The notes below the pieces were generated by a model. It had not been told where the DNA came from. It did no database searches and worked only from the letters and a program-made list of their open reading frames with translations. The position numbers and the translations under genes are program-made. From Haemophilus parainfluenzae (lineage in GTDB: Bacteria; Pseudomonadota; Gammaproteobacteria; Enterobacterales; Pasteurellaceae), in assembly GCF_014931395.1 (NCBI RefSeq), contig NZ_CP063120.1:1719501-1783500 (forward strand): a stretch of DNA of 64,000 nucleotides, read 5' to 3'. Below, one piece after another: positions 8,451 to 18,773 of this stretch (positions within the stretch are counted from its first letter, which is position 1; each line of letters starts with the position of its first letter).

Positions 8451-8771
8451 TTATTGATTTTGTAATAAGGCTTCTAATTCACGTAACGGTGTTAATAATT
8501 CAACTAAAAAATCTTCTTCTGCTTCTTTAAACGCTTCCTCTAAATAAGGCGACACCGCAATTTTTGAGGGTAATTCAGCGCCACTTTCAAGTAAGGCAAA
8601 CATTCTTGGAATAAAAATCCATTGCAACCATTCTTCTGGTGACATAGTATCAATAGCAAAAGGCTCTTCACTTAAAAAGGCTTCTTGTGAAGGAGGAACG
8701 GCTTGCCATAAATCAAGTTTTTGCATAGCAAGTTGTAATTGTTGAAGATGAAGTTTTGTTTGATTACGCAT
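8451..8771 (-). CDS. yqcC: YqcC-family protein
   Basis: This is a 106-residue all-helical protein of the YqcC family, of unknown function. The pattern LQQLQLAMQKLDLWQAVPPS near the N-terminus is characteristic, as is EEPFAIDTMSPEEWLQWIFIPRMFALLESG in the middle. It ends directly against the truC start codon, so the two are almost certainly one transcript. A role connected to tRNA pseudouridylation is suggested only by this conserved pairing. Confidence 0.88.
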   Translation of the reverse strand: MRNQTKLHLQQLQLAMQKLDLWQAVPPSQEAFLSEEPFAIDTMSPEEWLQWIFIPRMFALLESGAELPSKIAVSPYLEEAFKEAEEDFLVELLTPLRELEALLQNQ

Positions 8772-8841
8772 GGTTTCCCCTATTTATAAACAAGCGGCGT
8801 ATTCTACGAGCATCAATTCACGCTGTAAAGTGCGGTCAGTT

Positions 8842-9111
8842 TTAACGATGAATAATCGAAAAGTCAGAATACCGTTTATCTTCAATATTATCGACTAAGA
8901 CCCGTTCAACACTTGCAGTTCTTGGCCCGACTTTTAACCAATCATAAAAGTGTTGCAGTTGGTCATCGTTGCCTTCGGCAATAATTTCCACACTGCCATC
9001 TACACAATTTCTTACCGTGCCTTTAATTCCAATTTTCTCTGCTTCTTTCCACGTAAAATAGCGAAACCCGACACCTTGAACTCGACCATATACGACAAAT
9101 CGTTTTGCCAT
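8842..9111 (-). CDS. acyP: Acylphosphatase
   Basis: This is an 89-residue acylphosphatase, which hydrolyses the carboxyl-phosphate bond of acyl phosphates in the cytoplasm. The signature GRVQGVGFRYF carries the phosphate-binding arginine R17, and the catalytic asparagine is N35 in GTVRNCVDGSVEI. The length matches the family. It is a single gene; a USS at 8828-8836 sits just beyond its stop, and another (9149-9157) lies upstream of the start. Confidence 0.95.
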   Translation of the reverse strand: MAKRFVVYGRVQGVGFRYFTWKEAEKIGIKGTVRNCVDGSVEIIAEGNDDQLQHFYDWLKVGPRTASVERVLVDNIEDKRYSDFSIIHR

Positions 9112-9232
9112 GATTTGCTCCTTTGTTACAAAAACTTTTTAAAAATTAACCGCACTTTCCTATTCCCATTTTTTAAAATTTAGCATAGCATTACAACCAT
9201 CTAATTTCATTCAAAAAATAAAAGGAGTAATT

Positions 9233-9889
9233 ATGAAATTATGTCAGTTTGCTTTAGGTGTTGTTGCCTTTGCAATCAGTGCGAGCAGTTTAGCCGGTAC
9301 GGTCACAACCTCATCCAACCTTGAGTTTCTTGCAATCAACGGCCAAAAAGCCAGCAAATCCCTTCTAAAAGAAAAAAAATCATTCAATGCTGAAGCTGAC
9401 CAAACACAACAAGTTGTAGTACGTTTAGGTGAGATCGTCGGTACTGGTTCTAGCCAAGGACTTTTTGAGTCTAATCCTATTATTGTGACCTTCAAAGGTT
9501 CGGCTGATGATGTTATCGTATCTGCAGAAAAAATTCGTTCGCAAGAAGATGGCGAAAAATTTAATGCACAACCACAAATTACCGTTAAAACAAAATCAGG
9601 TAATGTGATTGATGCTAAAGTGGATACCTTAAAACAAGAAGGTTTATTCCCATCAGCGAATATTGTGAATGATCTTGCTGAGTATAATGCATCTAACGCA
9701 CCCGCAGCGGTTTCAGCTTTAGCGGCACCTACAGCAGGTATGATGCCTGCTGCATCAGGAAAAGCAGCGAAAGGCAAAGTCGTTGTGCAAGGTGAAAACG
9801 TTGCTGAACAACAATTACAATACTGGTTCCAACAAGCAGATAAAGAAACCCAAACTCGTTTCTTAAACTGGGCAAAAAAACAAAAATAA
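9233..9889 (+). CDS. UPF0319 (DUF2057, YccT-like) exported protein
   Basis: This 218-residue protein has a clear Sec signal peptide (MKLCQFALGVVAFAISASSLA, cleavage before GTVTTSS). The mature part fits the DUF2057/UPF0319 family (YccT), periplasmic proteins of unclear function; E. coli YccT has been linked to curli regulation. The C-terminal segment QQLQYWFQQADKETQTRFLNWAKK is a family hallmark. An Ala/Met-rich linker separates the two halves. A good Shine-Dalgarno AAGGAG precedes the ATG. A terminator follows, then the yccS-like gene on the same strand. Confidence 0.85.
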   Translation: MKLCQFALGVVAFAISASSLAGTVTTSSNLEFLAINGQKASKSLLKEKKSFNAEADQTQQVVVRLGEIVGTGSSQGLFESNPIIVTFKGSADDVIVSAEKIRSQEDGEKFNAQPQITVKTKSGNVIDAKVDTLKQEGLFPSANIVNDLAEYNASNAPAAVSALAAPTAGMMPAASGKAAKGKVVVQGENVAEQQLQYWFQQADKETQTRFLNWAKKQK

Positions 9890-9916
9890 TCGTTTTTTAA
9901 CCGCACTTTGATAAAG

Positions 9917-9943
9917 AAGTGAGCCTTCCCGCTCACTTTTTTA
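9917..9943 (+). terminator. Intrinsic terminator after yccT-like gene
   Basis: AAGTGAGC (9917-9924) pairs with GCTCACTT (9931-9938), followed by TTTTATC. A USS (9900-9908) lies just upstream but is not part of the stem. Confidence 0.8.
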
Positions 9944-9986
9944 TCATCCATTTTTTAGTTATAAAATAATAAGCAAGGATATCAAC

Positions 9987-12140
9987 ATGAATCAATGGCT
10001 TAATGCAAAAGTAATCGCTTCAATACCTATTTTTATTGCAGTGAATATCGCAGCGTTTGGCGTCTGGTTTTTTGATATTTCTACGCAATCTATGCCCTTA
10101 ATTTTAGGGATTATTGCAGGCGGTTTAGTTGATTTAGATAATCGTCTTACCGGACGATTAAAAAATATTTTTTACACATTAATTGCCTTTTCTATTTCAA
10201 CCTTTATCGTTCAACTCAATATTGGTAAACCCATTCAATACGTATTGTTGATGACCATCATCACCTTTTTATTTACGATGGTTGGCGCTGTTGGTGAACG
10301 TTATCGCACCATTGCGTTTGGTACGCTGGTAGTAGCCATTTATACCACCCTCACTTATATACCGGGAAATTCTGCAAGCTGGTTTATCAATCCTGTGATG
10401 ATTTTATTAGGTACTTTGCTCTACAGTATTGTGACCATCATTGTCTATCTCTTTTTTCCAAATCGTCCTGTACAAGAAAGTGTGGCAAAAGCGTTTTGTG
10501 CCTTAGGCAATTATTTAGATGCCAAATCCGAATTTTTTGATCCTGATGAAATTGATGAAATCGAGAAAAAACATCTTAATTTTGCGATGAAAAACACCAA
10601 TGTGGTGGAGGCTTTCAATCAAGCCAGAACAGCACTTTTCTATCGTATACGTGGACAACATCGCCATGTTCGCACACAACGCATGATCCGCTATTATTTT
10701 GCTGCGCAAGACATTCATGAGCGTGCAAATTCAACACATTTTGATTATCGACAAATTGCGGAACAGCTCAAAAATACAGACTTAATTTTCCGCATTCAGC
10801 GTTTGCTCGAATTACAAGCACAAGCCTGCCATGATATTACGGCTTGCCTTCGTCAAAATACGCCTTATCACTATAATATTCGCGTAGAAAAAGCGTTAAT
10901 GGGCACAATTCAATCTCTTGAGCTTTATAGCAAAGAACATACCAATCAAAACAATGTTTTACTAGCCCTGCAAACACTTATTGATAACCTGCAAAGCATT
11001 AACTGGCAGCTACGTCAGCTTGAGCAAGAAACCAGTGAAAATGAGCAAACTGTACAGATCCATACTGAACAAATTACAGGATTAAAAAATATTCTGTCTG
11101 TTATTGGAAGTAATTTCACCTTTGAGTCACCACTTTTCCGTCATGCCGTGCGTTTGTCTATCGTGGTGTTTTTGTGTTGCGCTATTGTTGAATTCTTCCA
11201 ATTTAATTTAGGTTACTGGATTTTACTTACTGCGGTTTTTGTGTGTCAGCCAAACTATTCGGCAACCAAAGTGCGGTTACGTCAGCGTATCATTGGTACG
11301 ATTTTAGGGGTAATTATTGGCTCTTTATTACCTTACCTCAACCCAACATTAGAGATGAAACTTGGCTTAATGGTGGTGACCAGTACGCTCTTTTTCTTTT
11401 TCCGTAGTAATAATTACAGTTTCTCCACGTTCTTTATTACCTTGCAAGTATTGATCAGTTTCGATGTAATGGGATTTGACACACAATCAGCACTCTTCCC
11501 TCGCCTGATTGATACCGTATTAGGTTCAGCCATTGCATGGTTTGCTGTATCTTATTTATGGCCGGATTGGAAATATCTGCAACTCGATAAAGTGAGCCGC
11601 CAAGCGATTCAAAGTGATGCACAATATTTCTTACACATTATTAGCCAACTACAATTTGGTAAAAGCGATAATTTAAAATACCGTATTGCACGCCGTAACG
11701 CTCATCAATATGCGGCAGCATTAAGCACAACGCTTTCCAATATGAATAATGAGCCGAAGAAATATCAGGCCTATTTGCAGGAAGGTTTTGACTTGTTAAA
11801 AATGAATTATTCCCTATTGAGCTATATTTCTGCTTTAGGGGCATATCGCAATAAAATGGCGCAATTACAACAAACTACCGAGTTTTTATCAGATTTTTAT
11901 CCTGTTGCGAAAAAGGTTTTATATGCACTGGAAAATATTGAAAAGCTTCGTCCAGAAGTCTTTGAAAAACTCCAAAATAGTATTGAACAAAGCCTTAAAA
12001 AAATTCAGTGGGATGAAACCCAAGCCAAAAACAATTCGGTCTTTGCGTTGCCATACCAGCAACTTAACTTGATTTCTCAGTTGCTACCTCAGCTATATCG
12101 CTATTTCCAACATAGCCAGGTAGAACCAATGATCAAATAA
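9987..12140 (+). CDS. yccS: YccS/FUSC-type inner-membrane protein
   Basis: This 717-residue membrane protein has two hydrophobic blocks: about residues 8-160 (AKVIASIPIFIAVNIAAFGV onward) and 385-510 (FRHAVRLSIVVFLCCAIVEF onward). A cytoplasmic helical region separates them and a long helical tail follows. This is the YccS/YhfK subfamily of the FUSC (fusaric acid resistance-like) proteins, related to the AaeB aromatic-acid exporters. The second block contains the family segment LGYWILLTAVFVCQPNYSATKVRLRQRIIGTILG. The substrate is unknown. It lies between yccT and rnfA, without overlap to either. Confidence 0.88.
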   Translation: MNQWLNAKVIASIPIFIAVNIAAFGVWFFDISTQSMPLILGIIAGGLVDLDNRLTGRLKNIFYTLIAFSISTFIVQLNIGKPIQYVLLMTIITFLFTMVGAVGERYRTIAFGTLVVAIYTTLTYIPGNSASWFINPVMILLGTLLYSIVTIIVYLFFPNRPVQESVAKAFCALGNYLDAKSEFFDPDEIDEIEKKHLNFAMKNTNVVEAFNQARTALFYRIRGQHRHVRTQRMIRYYFAAQDIHERANSTHFDYRQIAEQLKNTDLIFRIQRLLELQAQACHDITACLRQNTPYHYNIRVEKALMGTIQSLELYSKEHTNQNNVLLALQTLIDNLQSINWQLRQLEQETSENEQTVQIHTEQITGLKNILSVIGSNFTFESPLFRHAVRLSIVVFLCCAIVEFFQFNLGYWILLTAVFVCQPNYSATKVRLRQRIIGTILGVIIGSLLPYLNPTLEMKLGLMVVTSTLFFFFRSNNYSFSTFFITLQVLISFDVMGFDTQSALFPRLIDTVLGSAIAWFAVSYLWPDWKYLQLDKVSRQAIQSDAQYFLHIISQLQFGKSDNLKYRIARRNAHQYAAALSTTLSNMNNEPKKYQAYLQEGFDLLKMNYSLLSYISALGAYRNKMAQLQQTTEFLSDFYPVAKKVLYALENIEKLRPEVFEKLQNSIEQSLKKIQWDETQAKNNSVFALPYQQLNLISQLLPQLYRYFQHSQVEPMIK

Positions 12141-12180
12141 AAACAAAGGAAAAACTGACCGCACTAACCCAAATTTTTTA

Positions 12181-12889
<709 letters not shown>

Positions 12890-12890
<1 letters not shown>

Positions 12891-13483
12891 TGTTTATCTT
12901 AATTTCAGTAACCGTTCTCGCTTTAATTTTTGGTGCGATTTTAGGTTTTGCTTCGATTAAATTAAAAGTTGAAGCCGATCCTATCGTCGAAAAAATTGAT
13001 GCCATCTTACCGCAAAGCCAATGTGGGCAATGCGGCTATCCTGGTTGCAAGCCTTATGCCGAAGCAATTGCCAATGGTGACGTTATCACAAAATGTGTGC
13101 CTGGTGGTCGTCCAACGGTGGTAAAAATTGCCGAAATCATGGGTGTTGATGTACCCGCAATGGATGATGTGGCGGAACCAGAAGAAATGGTTGCCTTCAT
13201 TAATGAAAATATGTGTATTGGCTGTACTAAATGTATTCAAGCCTGCCCTGTTGATGCCATTATCGGTACAAACAAAGCCATGCATACAATTATTCCCGAT
13301 CTCTGTACTGGCTGTGAACTTTGCGTCGCACCTTGTCCGACAGATTGTATTTCCATGATTAAAGTGAAAAAAGATATTGATAATTGGGACTGGAAGTTTG
13401 ATCCTAAATTAGTCATTCCAGTCGTAAATACCACAGAAATTGAGAAAAAATTAGTGGTTGGGGAGTCGGAGTCACATGGCTGA
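12890..13483 (+). CDS. rnfB: Rnf complex subunit B (multi-cluster ferredoxin)
   Basis: This 197-residue protein is anchored by one N-terminal helix ([20 protein letters not shown]) and carries the iron-sulfur clusters that receive electrons in the Rnf complex. The four-cysteine motif of the first cluster is [15 protein letters not shown] with a later Cys in ITKCVPGG. Two 4Fe-4S ferredoxin motifs follow: [15 protein letters not shown] and [15 protein letters not shown]. The ATG overlaps the stop of the upstream 24-codon frame by one base, and the 3' end overlaps rnfC by 8 bp. Confidence 0.96.
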
Positions 13484-15671
13484 TGTATTAACAAGATTTA
13501 ACTCCGGCAAAATTTGGGATTTTAAAGGTGGTATTCATCCACCTGAAATGAAATCTCAATCAAACCAATCCCCTATTCAGCAATCAGAACTTGCTCATGA
13601 TTTTTATGTGCCGATTAAACAACATGCCGGCACTGCAGGAAATGTGTTAGTTAAAGAAGGCGATTATGTCCTAAAAGGCCAACCTTTGACACAATGTGAT
13701 GGCTTAAGAATCTTGCCTGTTCATGCACCGACTTCTGGTACGGTAAAATTTATCGGAAAACATGTTGCGCCTCATCCTTCTGGTTTAACCGAGGATATGA
13801 TTCATATTCAAGCGGATGGTTTGGATAAATGGCGTGAGCAATTTCCACTTGAAGAATTTTTCACACAACCTGTCGAACAACTCATTGATCGCATTTACCA
13901 AGCGGGGGTTGCTGGCTTAGGTGGTGCAGTATTCCCGACTGCCGCCAAAATCCAATCGGCTGAAAAGAAAGTTAAACTCTTAATTATTAACGGCGCGGAA
14001 TGCGAACCTTATATTACCTGTGATGACCGCTTAATGCGTGATTACACCGATGAAATGATCGAAGGTATTCGCATCTTACGTTATATCTTACGCCCTGAAA
14101 AAGTGGTGATTGCGGTTGAAGACAATAAATCTGAGGCGATTCAGGCTATTCAACAATCACTACATGGTGCAAATGACATTGAATTGCGCGTTATTCCGAC
14201 TAAATATCCATCCGGTGCAGCCAAACAGCTGATTTATTTGCTTACCGGCATGGAAGTACCAAGTGGCGGACGTTCTTACGATATTGGCGTATTAATGCAC
14301 AATGTCGGTACGGCTTTTGCGATAAAAAGAGCGGTTATTAATGATGAGCCTTTAATTGAGCGTGTCGTTACGCTTACGGGTGATAAAATTTCCGAGAAAG
14401 GCAATTACTGGGTTCGCTTAGGCACACCAGTTGATCACTTATTAGCACAAGTTGGCTATCAATATGACGAACGTTTCCCTGTTTTCGCAGGTGGACCAAT
14501 GATGGGATTGCAACTTTCAGATCTAAATGCTCCCGTCACTAAATTAATTAACTGTCTATTGGCACCTGATCATTTTGAATATGGTAAACCCGAACCAGAG
14601 CAATCTTGCATCCGCTGCTCCGCTTGTTCTGATGCTTGCCCTGTCAATTTGATGCCACAGCAACTTTATTGGTATGCTCGCAGTGAGGATCACCAAAAAT
14701 CAGAAGAATATTGCTTAAAAGATTGTATTGAATGTGGCGTGTGTGCTTATGTTTGTCCAAGCCATATTCCGCTTATTCAATATTTCCGACAAGAAAAAGC
14801 TAAAATTTGGGAAATTAAAGAAAAAGCGAAAAAAGCCGAAGAAGCCAAAATCCGTTTTGAAGCAAAACAAGCTCGTATGGAACGTGAGGAGCAAGAACGT
14901 AAAGCACGTTCACAACGCGCAGCAGAAGCTCGCCGTGAAGAACTTGCAAAACAAAAAGGTGAAGACCCGGTTAAAGCGGCATTAGAACGCTTAAAAGCTA
15001 AACAAGCAAACTCATCAGTAACCAAAGAAACAAAAACTATCGTATCTGAGAAAGGTGAAATCTTACCGGATAACCATGATCTCATGGAACAACGTAAAGC
15101 CCGTCGACTAGCTAAACAACAAGCACAAGCAGATACAGGCACTGTGACGGATGCAACAACGTCACAAACCGATGAAAAAGAGGCGAAGAAAGCAGCTGTT
15201 GCTGCAGCTCTAGCAAGAGCAAAAGCAAAAAAAGCTGCCGCTCAAAGTGAAGCAGTTACAACAAATGAAACTGAAAGTGCGGTCGAAAAAACAGATGAAA
15301 ATTCAACCGCACTTGATCCGAAAAAAGCGGCAGTAGCTGCAGCCATTGCGAGAGCCAAAGCCAAGAAAGCTGCTGCTCAAAGTGAAACAGTTACAACAAA
15401 TGAAACTGAAAGTGAGGTCGAAAAGACGGATGAAAACCCAACCGCACTTGATCCGAAAAAAGCTGCAGTAGCCGCTGCTATTGCAAGAGCCAAAGCTAAG
15501 AAAGCTGCTGCTCAAGGTGAAACGGTTACGACAAATACAACTGAAAGTGCTGTCGAAAAAACAGATGAAAACCCAACCGCACTTGACCCGAAAAAAGCCG
15601 CAGTAGCTGCAGCCATTGCAAGAGCCAAAGCGAAGAAAGCCGCGGCTGAAGCAGCCAAAGAAACAGAATAA
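13476..15671 (+). CDS. rnfC: Rnf complex subunit C with repeat-expanded C-terminus
   Basis: This 731-residue subunit binds FMN/NADH and two 4Fe-4S clusters ([12 protein letters not shown] near residue 377, [13 protein letters not shown] near 416). The glycine-rich nucleotide site is [16 protein letters not shown] place the start at ATG 13476 ([12 protein letters not shown]): GGGGAG lies about 10 bp upstream and it overlaps the rnfB stop. An in-frame ATG at 13458 would add MGSRSH, which is not typical. After residue 440 the protein becomes a charged Ala/Lys/Glu tail. It ends in 3.6 copies of a 45-residue repeat (units at about 569, 614, 659, 704) that incorporate uptake signals. Confidence 0.96.
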   Translation: MADVLTRFNSGKIWDFKGGIHPPEMKSQSNQSPIQQSELAHDFYVPIKQHAGTAGNVLVKEGDYVLKGQPLTQCDGLRILPVHAPTSGTVKFIGKHVAPHPSGLTEDMIHIQADGLDKWREQFPLEEFFTQPVEQLIDRIYQAGVAGLGGAVFPTAAKIQSAEKKVKLLIINGAECEPYITCDDRLMRDYTDEMIEGIRILRYILRPEKVVIAVEDNKSEAIQAIQQSLHGANDIELRVIPTKYPSGAAKQLIYLLTGMEVPSGGRSYDIGVLMHNVGTAFAIKRAVINDEPLIERVVTLTGDKISEKGNYWVRLGTPVDHLLAQVGYQYDERFPVFAGGPMMGLQLSDLNAPVTKLINCLLAPDHFEYGKPEPEQSCIRCSACSDACPVNLMPQQLYWYARSEDHQKSEEYCLKDCIECGVCAYVCPSHIPLIQYFRQEKAKIWEIKEKAKKAEEAKIRFEAKQARMEREEQERKARSQRAAEARREELAKQKGEDPVKAALERLKAKQANSSVTKETKTIVSEKGEILPDNHDLMEQRKARRLAKQQAQADTGTVTDATTSQTDEKEAKKAAVAAALARAKAKKAAAQSEAVTTNETESAVEKTDENSTALDPKKAAVAAAIARAKAKKAAAQSETVTTNETESEVEKTDENPTALDPKKAAVAAAIARAKAKKAAAQGETVTTNTTESAVEKTDENPTALDPKKAAVAAAIARAKAKKAAAEAAKETE
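15180..15671 (+). repeat. 135-bp tandem repeat in rnfC containing inverted uptake signals
   Basis: Three full units start at about 15180, 15315 and 15450, and a partial unit starts at 15585. Each encodes KKAAVAAA(I/L)[10 protein letters not shown], a Thr/Glu-rich linker, then S-(A/E)-V-EKTDEN-(S/P)-TAL. The SAV...TAL part is an inverted pair of USS: AAGTGCGGT at 15275-15283 with ACCGCACTT at 15306-15314 in unit 1. In units 2 and 3 the forward arm has mutated (GTGAGG, GTGCTG) while the reverse arms (15441-15449, 15576-15584) are intact. Confidence 0.92.
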
Positions 15672-15685
15672 CGCAGGAAAATATT

Positions 15686-16768
15686 ATGTTTAAGAAAATG
15701 GTGAGTTCGCCTCATACTCATTCAGGCAAATTAACCGCCCGTATTATGTTGTGGGTGATTGCAGCCATGCTGCCTGCCCTGCTCACACAGATTTATTATT
15801 TTGGAATGGGTGTTTTGGTGCAATCCGCTTTGGCTATTTCTTTCGCATTAGTGCTTGAGTTTATTGTGACCAAATTGCGCAATAAGCCAAACCTAGTCTA
15901 TATTTCAGATTTTAGTGTGGTGCTTACCGCCTTAATTTTAGCCATGGCAATTCCGCCTTATGCACCTTATTGGGTGATTTTAATCGGTACGCTTTCCGCT
16001 GTTATTCTAGGCAAACACGTTTATGGTGGCTTGGGACAAAACCCGTTTAATCCAGCTATGGTGGGTTATGTGGTGCTATTGATTTCTTTCCCACTACAAA
16101 TGACAAGTTGGATGCCGCCTATTTCATTATTGAATGAACCTCCAACATTTGCAGACTCCATTTCTTTAGTTTTCACTGGCTTAACCACTGACGGTTTTAG
16201 CTTAAGTCAACTTGTCCATTCCATTGATGGCATTACACAAGCAACGCCATTAGACAGTGCAAAAATCTTCTATAACTTGCATCAAGGCGATGAAAGCGTA
16301 TTCCATGATTTTATAAAATTACCGATTTTATTACAAAATGGGACTGACTTTGCTGAAGGTTGGTGGCAAGTCAATCTGGCATTCATGCTGGGTGGAATTA
16401 TATTAATCTTAAAGAAAAAAATTCACTGGCAAATTCCCGTTTCAATGCTCGTGACCTTTGTGACCTTAGCAACAATCACTGCGATGTCAGGCCATCATCA
16501 TTTAAGTATGATTAGCCAACTCTTTAGCGGCGCGATGATGTTTGGTGCATTCTTTATTGCGACTGACCCTGTCACAGCCTCTATTACACCTCGCGGTAAG
16601 CTTGTATTTGGTTCCTTGGTCGGATTATTGGTCTACCTCATTCGTTACTTTGGAAACTACCCTGACGGCGTGGCATTTGCGATTTTATTAAGTAATATTT
16701 GTGTGCCACTTATCGACTACTACACCCGTCCTCGCGTAGCGGGACACTTTGCAAAAGGGAGAAAATAA
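15686..16768 (+). CDS. rnfD: Rnf complex subunit D (flavinylated membrane subunit)
   Basis: This 360-residue inner-membrane subunit has about ten helices. The FMN attachment threonine is recognisable as T187 in [13 protein letters not shown], the same residue number reported for the covalent FMN in V. cholerae RnfD. Other hallmarks are [21 protein letters not shown] and [20 protein letters not shown]. The gene follows rnfC by 14 bp, and its TAA overlaps the rnfG ATG by one base. Confidence 0.96.
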   Translation: MFKKMVSSPHTHSGKLTARIMLWVIAAMLPALLTQIYYFGMGVLVQSALAISFALVLEFIVTKLRNKPNLVYISDFSVVLTALILAMAIPPYAPYWVILIGTLSAVILGKHVYGGLGQNPFNPAMVGYVVLLISFPLQMTSWMPPISLLNEPPTFADSISLVFTGLTTDGFSLSQLVHSIDGITQATPLDSAKIFYNLHQGDESVFHDFIKLPILLQNGTDFAEGWWQVNLAFMLGGIILILKKKIHWQIPVSMLVTFVTLATITAMSGHHHLSMISQLFSGAMMFGAFFIATDPVTASITPRGKLVFGSLVGLLVYLIRYFGNYPDGVAFAILLSNICVPLIDYYTRPRVAGHFAKGRK

Positions 16769-17394
16769 TGGGTATTTTTAAAGTCACCTCCCGTTTTGGT
16801 TTGTTATTAGGTTTTATTGCGCTTGTATGTACTGCTGTTTCTGCTGGCATTTATATGCTGACAAAAGATAAAATTGATGAAGCCATGGCTGAACAACAAA
16901 AAGCGTTATTACTCCAAGTCATCCCACAAAATTATTTTAATAATAACTTGCTTGAAAGCGTAGAAACGCCTGAGCAAGATAAACTCAAAGGCATTCAAAA
17001 ACTCTATTTTGCTATTAAAGATCATGTACCAACTGCCTATGCTTATGAAACAACGGCACCAGATGGTTATTCAGGGAATATCCGTTTATTAGTGGGGATT
17101 ACACCAAAAGGTGAAGTTTTAGGTGTGCGTGTCATTGAACATCATGAAACCCCTGGATTAGGCGATAAAATCGAACTTCGCATTTCTGACTGGATTTTAA
17201 GTTTTACAAACCAAGTTATCGTACCGGAAAGCCTAAAAGATTGGGCGGTCAAAAAAGATGGCGGTAAATTCGACCAATTTTCCGGCGCAACCATTACGCC
17301 GCGCGCGATTGTAAATCAAGTAAAACGTTCTGCTCTCGTGATGCTTGAAAATGAGGCATTACTCAACGAGATGGCAAAAAAATACGCGCAATAG
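16768..17394 (+). CDS. rnfG: Rnf complex subunit G (periplasmic flavoprotein)
   Basis: This 208-residue protein has one N-terminal membrane anchor ([24 protein letters not shown]) and a periplasmic FMN-binding domain. The flavinylation motif is SGAT within [19 protein letters not shown], the threonine being the covalent FMN site. I use ATG 16768 ([11 protein letters not shown]), which overlaps the rnfD stop by one base. An upstream in-frame ATG at 16699 would lie inside rnfD and add an atypical leader. Confidence 0.95.
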   Translation: MGIFKVTSRFGLLLGFIALVCTAVSAGIYMLTKDKIDEAMAEQQKALLLQVIPQNYFNNNLLESVETPEQDKLKGIQKLYFAIKDHVPTAYAYETTAPDGYSGNIRLLVGITPKGEVLGVRVIEHHETPGLGDKIELRISDWILSFTNQVIVPESLKDWAVKKDGGKFDQFSGATITPRAIVNQVKRSALVMLENEALLNEMAKKYAQ

Positions 17395-17404
17395 GATATT
17401 TATT

Positions 17405-18115
17405 ATGACTGATTTAACCGAAAAAACGACCGCACTTGATGAGCAAAGTGCGGTTGAAAATTCAGAAGAAATAATGCAAACGCCTTCTGTTTGGAAAGAA
17501 ATCTTTATTCAAGGCGTATGGAAAAACAACTCTACCCTCGTGCAATTATTGGGGCTTTGTCCGCTGTTGGCTGTTTCAAGTACTGCAACAAATGCATTAG
17601 GTTTAGGTTTGGCGACTATGTTGGTTTTAACCTGTACAAACACCGTTGTTTCGCTCTTTCGTAAGCAAATCCCTCATGAAATCCGTATCCCGATTTATGT
17701 GATGATTATTGCCACCACCGTAACCGTGGTGCAATTATTGATGAATGCTTATACCTATACACTTTATCAAGCGCTAGGGATTTTTATTCCTTTAATCGTG
17801 ACTAACTGTATCGTCATCGGTCGTGCAGAAGCCTTTGCCTCTAAAAATAGCGTAGCACATGCTGCCTGGGATGGTTTTTCGATGGGATTAGGTATGGCAT
17901 TAAGTATCACCGTATTAGGTGCGTTACGTGAAATCTTAGGCCAAGGTACCCTTTTTGAAGGGATTGAAAATCTATTTGGTCAAGGCGCCAAATTCCTTAC
18001 ATTACATATTTATCACGCTGACAGCAGCTTTTTACTCTTTATTCTTCCGCCAGGTGCGTTTATTGGATTAGGCATCCTACTGGCGATTAAAAACCGAATT
18101 GATATGAAAAAATGA
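17405..18115 (+). CDS. rnfE: Rnf complex subunit E with USS-derived N-terminal extension
   Basis: This 236-residue membrane subunit is homologous to RnfA, with the core [22 protein letters not shown] and [22 protein letters not shown]. The start is ATG 17405 ([19 protein letters not shown]). The first 24 or so residues are not membrane and are largely an inverted USS pair (ACCGCACTT then AAGTGCGGT) translated as TAL...SAV, as in the rnfC repeats. A downstream ATG ([19 protein letters not shown]) would give the length seen in other families. The 3' end overlaps nth by 4 bp (ATGA). Confidence 0.95.
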   Translation: MTDLTEKTTALDEQSAVENSEEIMQTPSVWKEIFIQGVWKNNSTLVQLLGLCPLLAVSSTATNALGLGLATMLVLTCTNTVVSLFRKQIPHEIRIPIYVMIIATTVTVVQLLMNAYTYTLYQALGIFIPLIVTNCIVIGRAEAFASKNSVAHAAWDGFSMGLGMALSITVLGALREILGQGTLFEGIENLFGQGAKFLTLHIYHADSSFLLFILPPGAFIGLGILLAIKNRIDMKK

Positions 18116-18747
18116 ACCAAGCTAAACGAATTGAAATCCTCACTCGACTTCGGGAGCAAAACCCGCATCCCACTACGGAATTAGAGTATAATTCGCCTTT
18201 TGAACTACTCATCGCGGTGATCTTATCGGCTCAAGCGACCGATAAAGGCGTGAATAAAGCGACGGCAAAATTATTCCCTGTGGCAAATACCCCACAAGCT
18301 ATTTTAGAGCTCGGCTTAGAGGGGTTAAAAGAATACATTAAAACCATCGGGCTTTATAACAGCAAAGCGGAAAATATCATTAAAACCTGCCGTGATTTAG
18401 TTGAGAAACACAACGGCGAAGTACCTGAAAGCCGTGAAGCCTTAGAAGCCCTTGCGGGTGTCGGCAGAAAAACGGCGAATGTTGTGTTAAATACAGCATT
18501 CGGTCACCCGACTATCGCAGTGGATACCCATATTTTTCGCGTATGCAACCGCACAAATTTCGCCCCGGGCAAAGATGTGGTAAAAGTGGAAGAAAAACTA
18601 CTCAAAGTTGTGCCAAAAGAATTTAAAGTAGATGTACATCACTGGCTTATTTTACATGGGCGCTATACTTGTACCGCGCGCAAACCTCGCTGCGGTGCTT
18701 GCATTATTGAAGATCTCTGCGAATACAAAGAAAAAACAGAATATTAA
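18112..18747 (+). CDS. nth: Endonuclease III
   Basis: This 211-residue bifunctional DNA glycosylase/AP lyase removes oxidised pyrimidines in base-excision repair. The catalytic lysine is K120 in the helix-hairpin-helix [14 protein letters not shown] and the aspartate is D138 in AVDTHIFRV. The 4Fe-4S cysteines are in [17 protein letters not shown] (C-X6-C-X2-C-X5-C). It is the last gene of the rnf operon and starts within the rnfE stop, an arrangement also found in enterobacteria. Confidence 0.98.
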   Translation: MNQAKRIEILTRLREQNPHPTTELEYNSPFELLIAVILSAQATDKGVNKATAKLFPVANTPQAILELGLEGLKEYIKTIGLYNSKAENIIKTCRDLVEKHNGEVPESREALEALAGVGRKTANVVLNTAFGHPTIAVDTHIFRVCNRTNFAPGKDVVKVEEKLLKVVPKEFKVDVHHWLILHGRYTCTARKPRCGACIIEDLCEYKEKTEY

Positions 18748-18773
18748 ACGAATAAAATCAAACGGAATAGATT

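Noticed and set aside
14728..14985. Lysine-rich frame inside rnfC and several frames antisense to the rnfC repeats
   Set aside because: These are shadows created by the Ala/Lys/Glu-rich repeat region in other phases; rnfC is clearly the coding frame.
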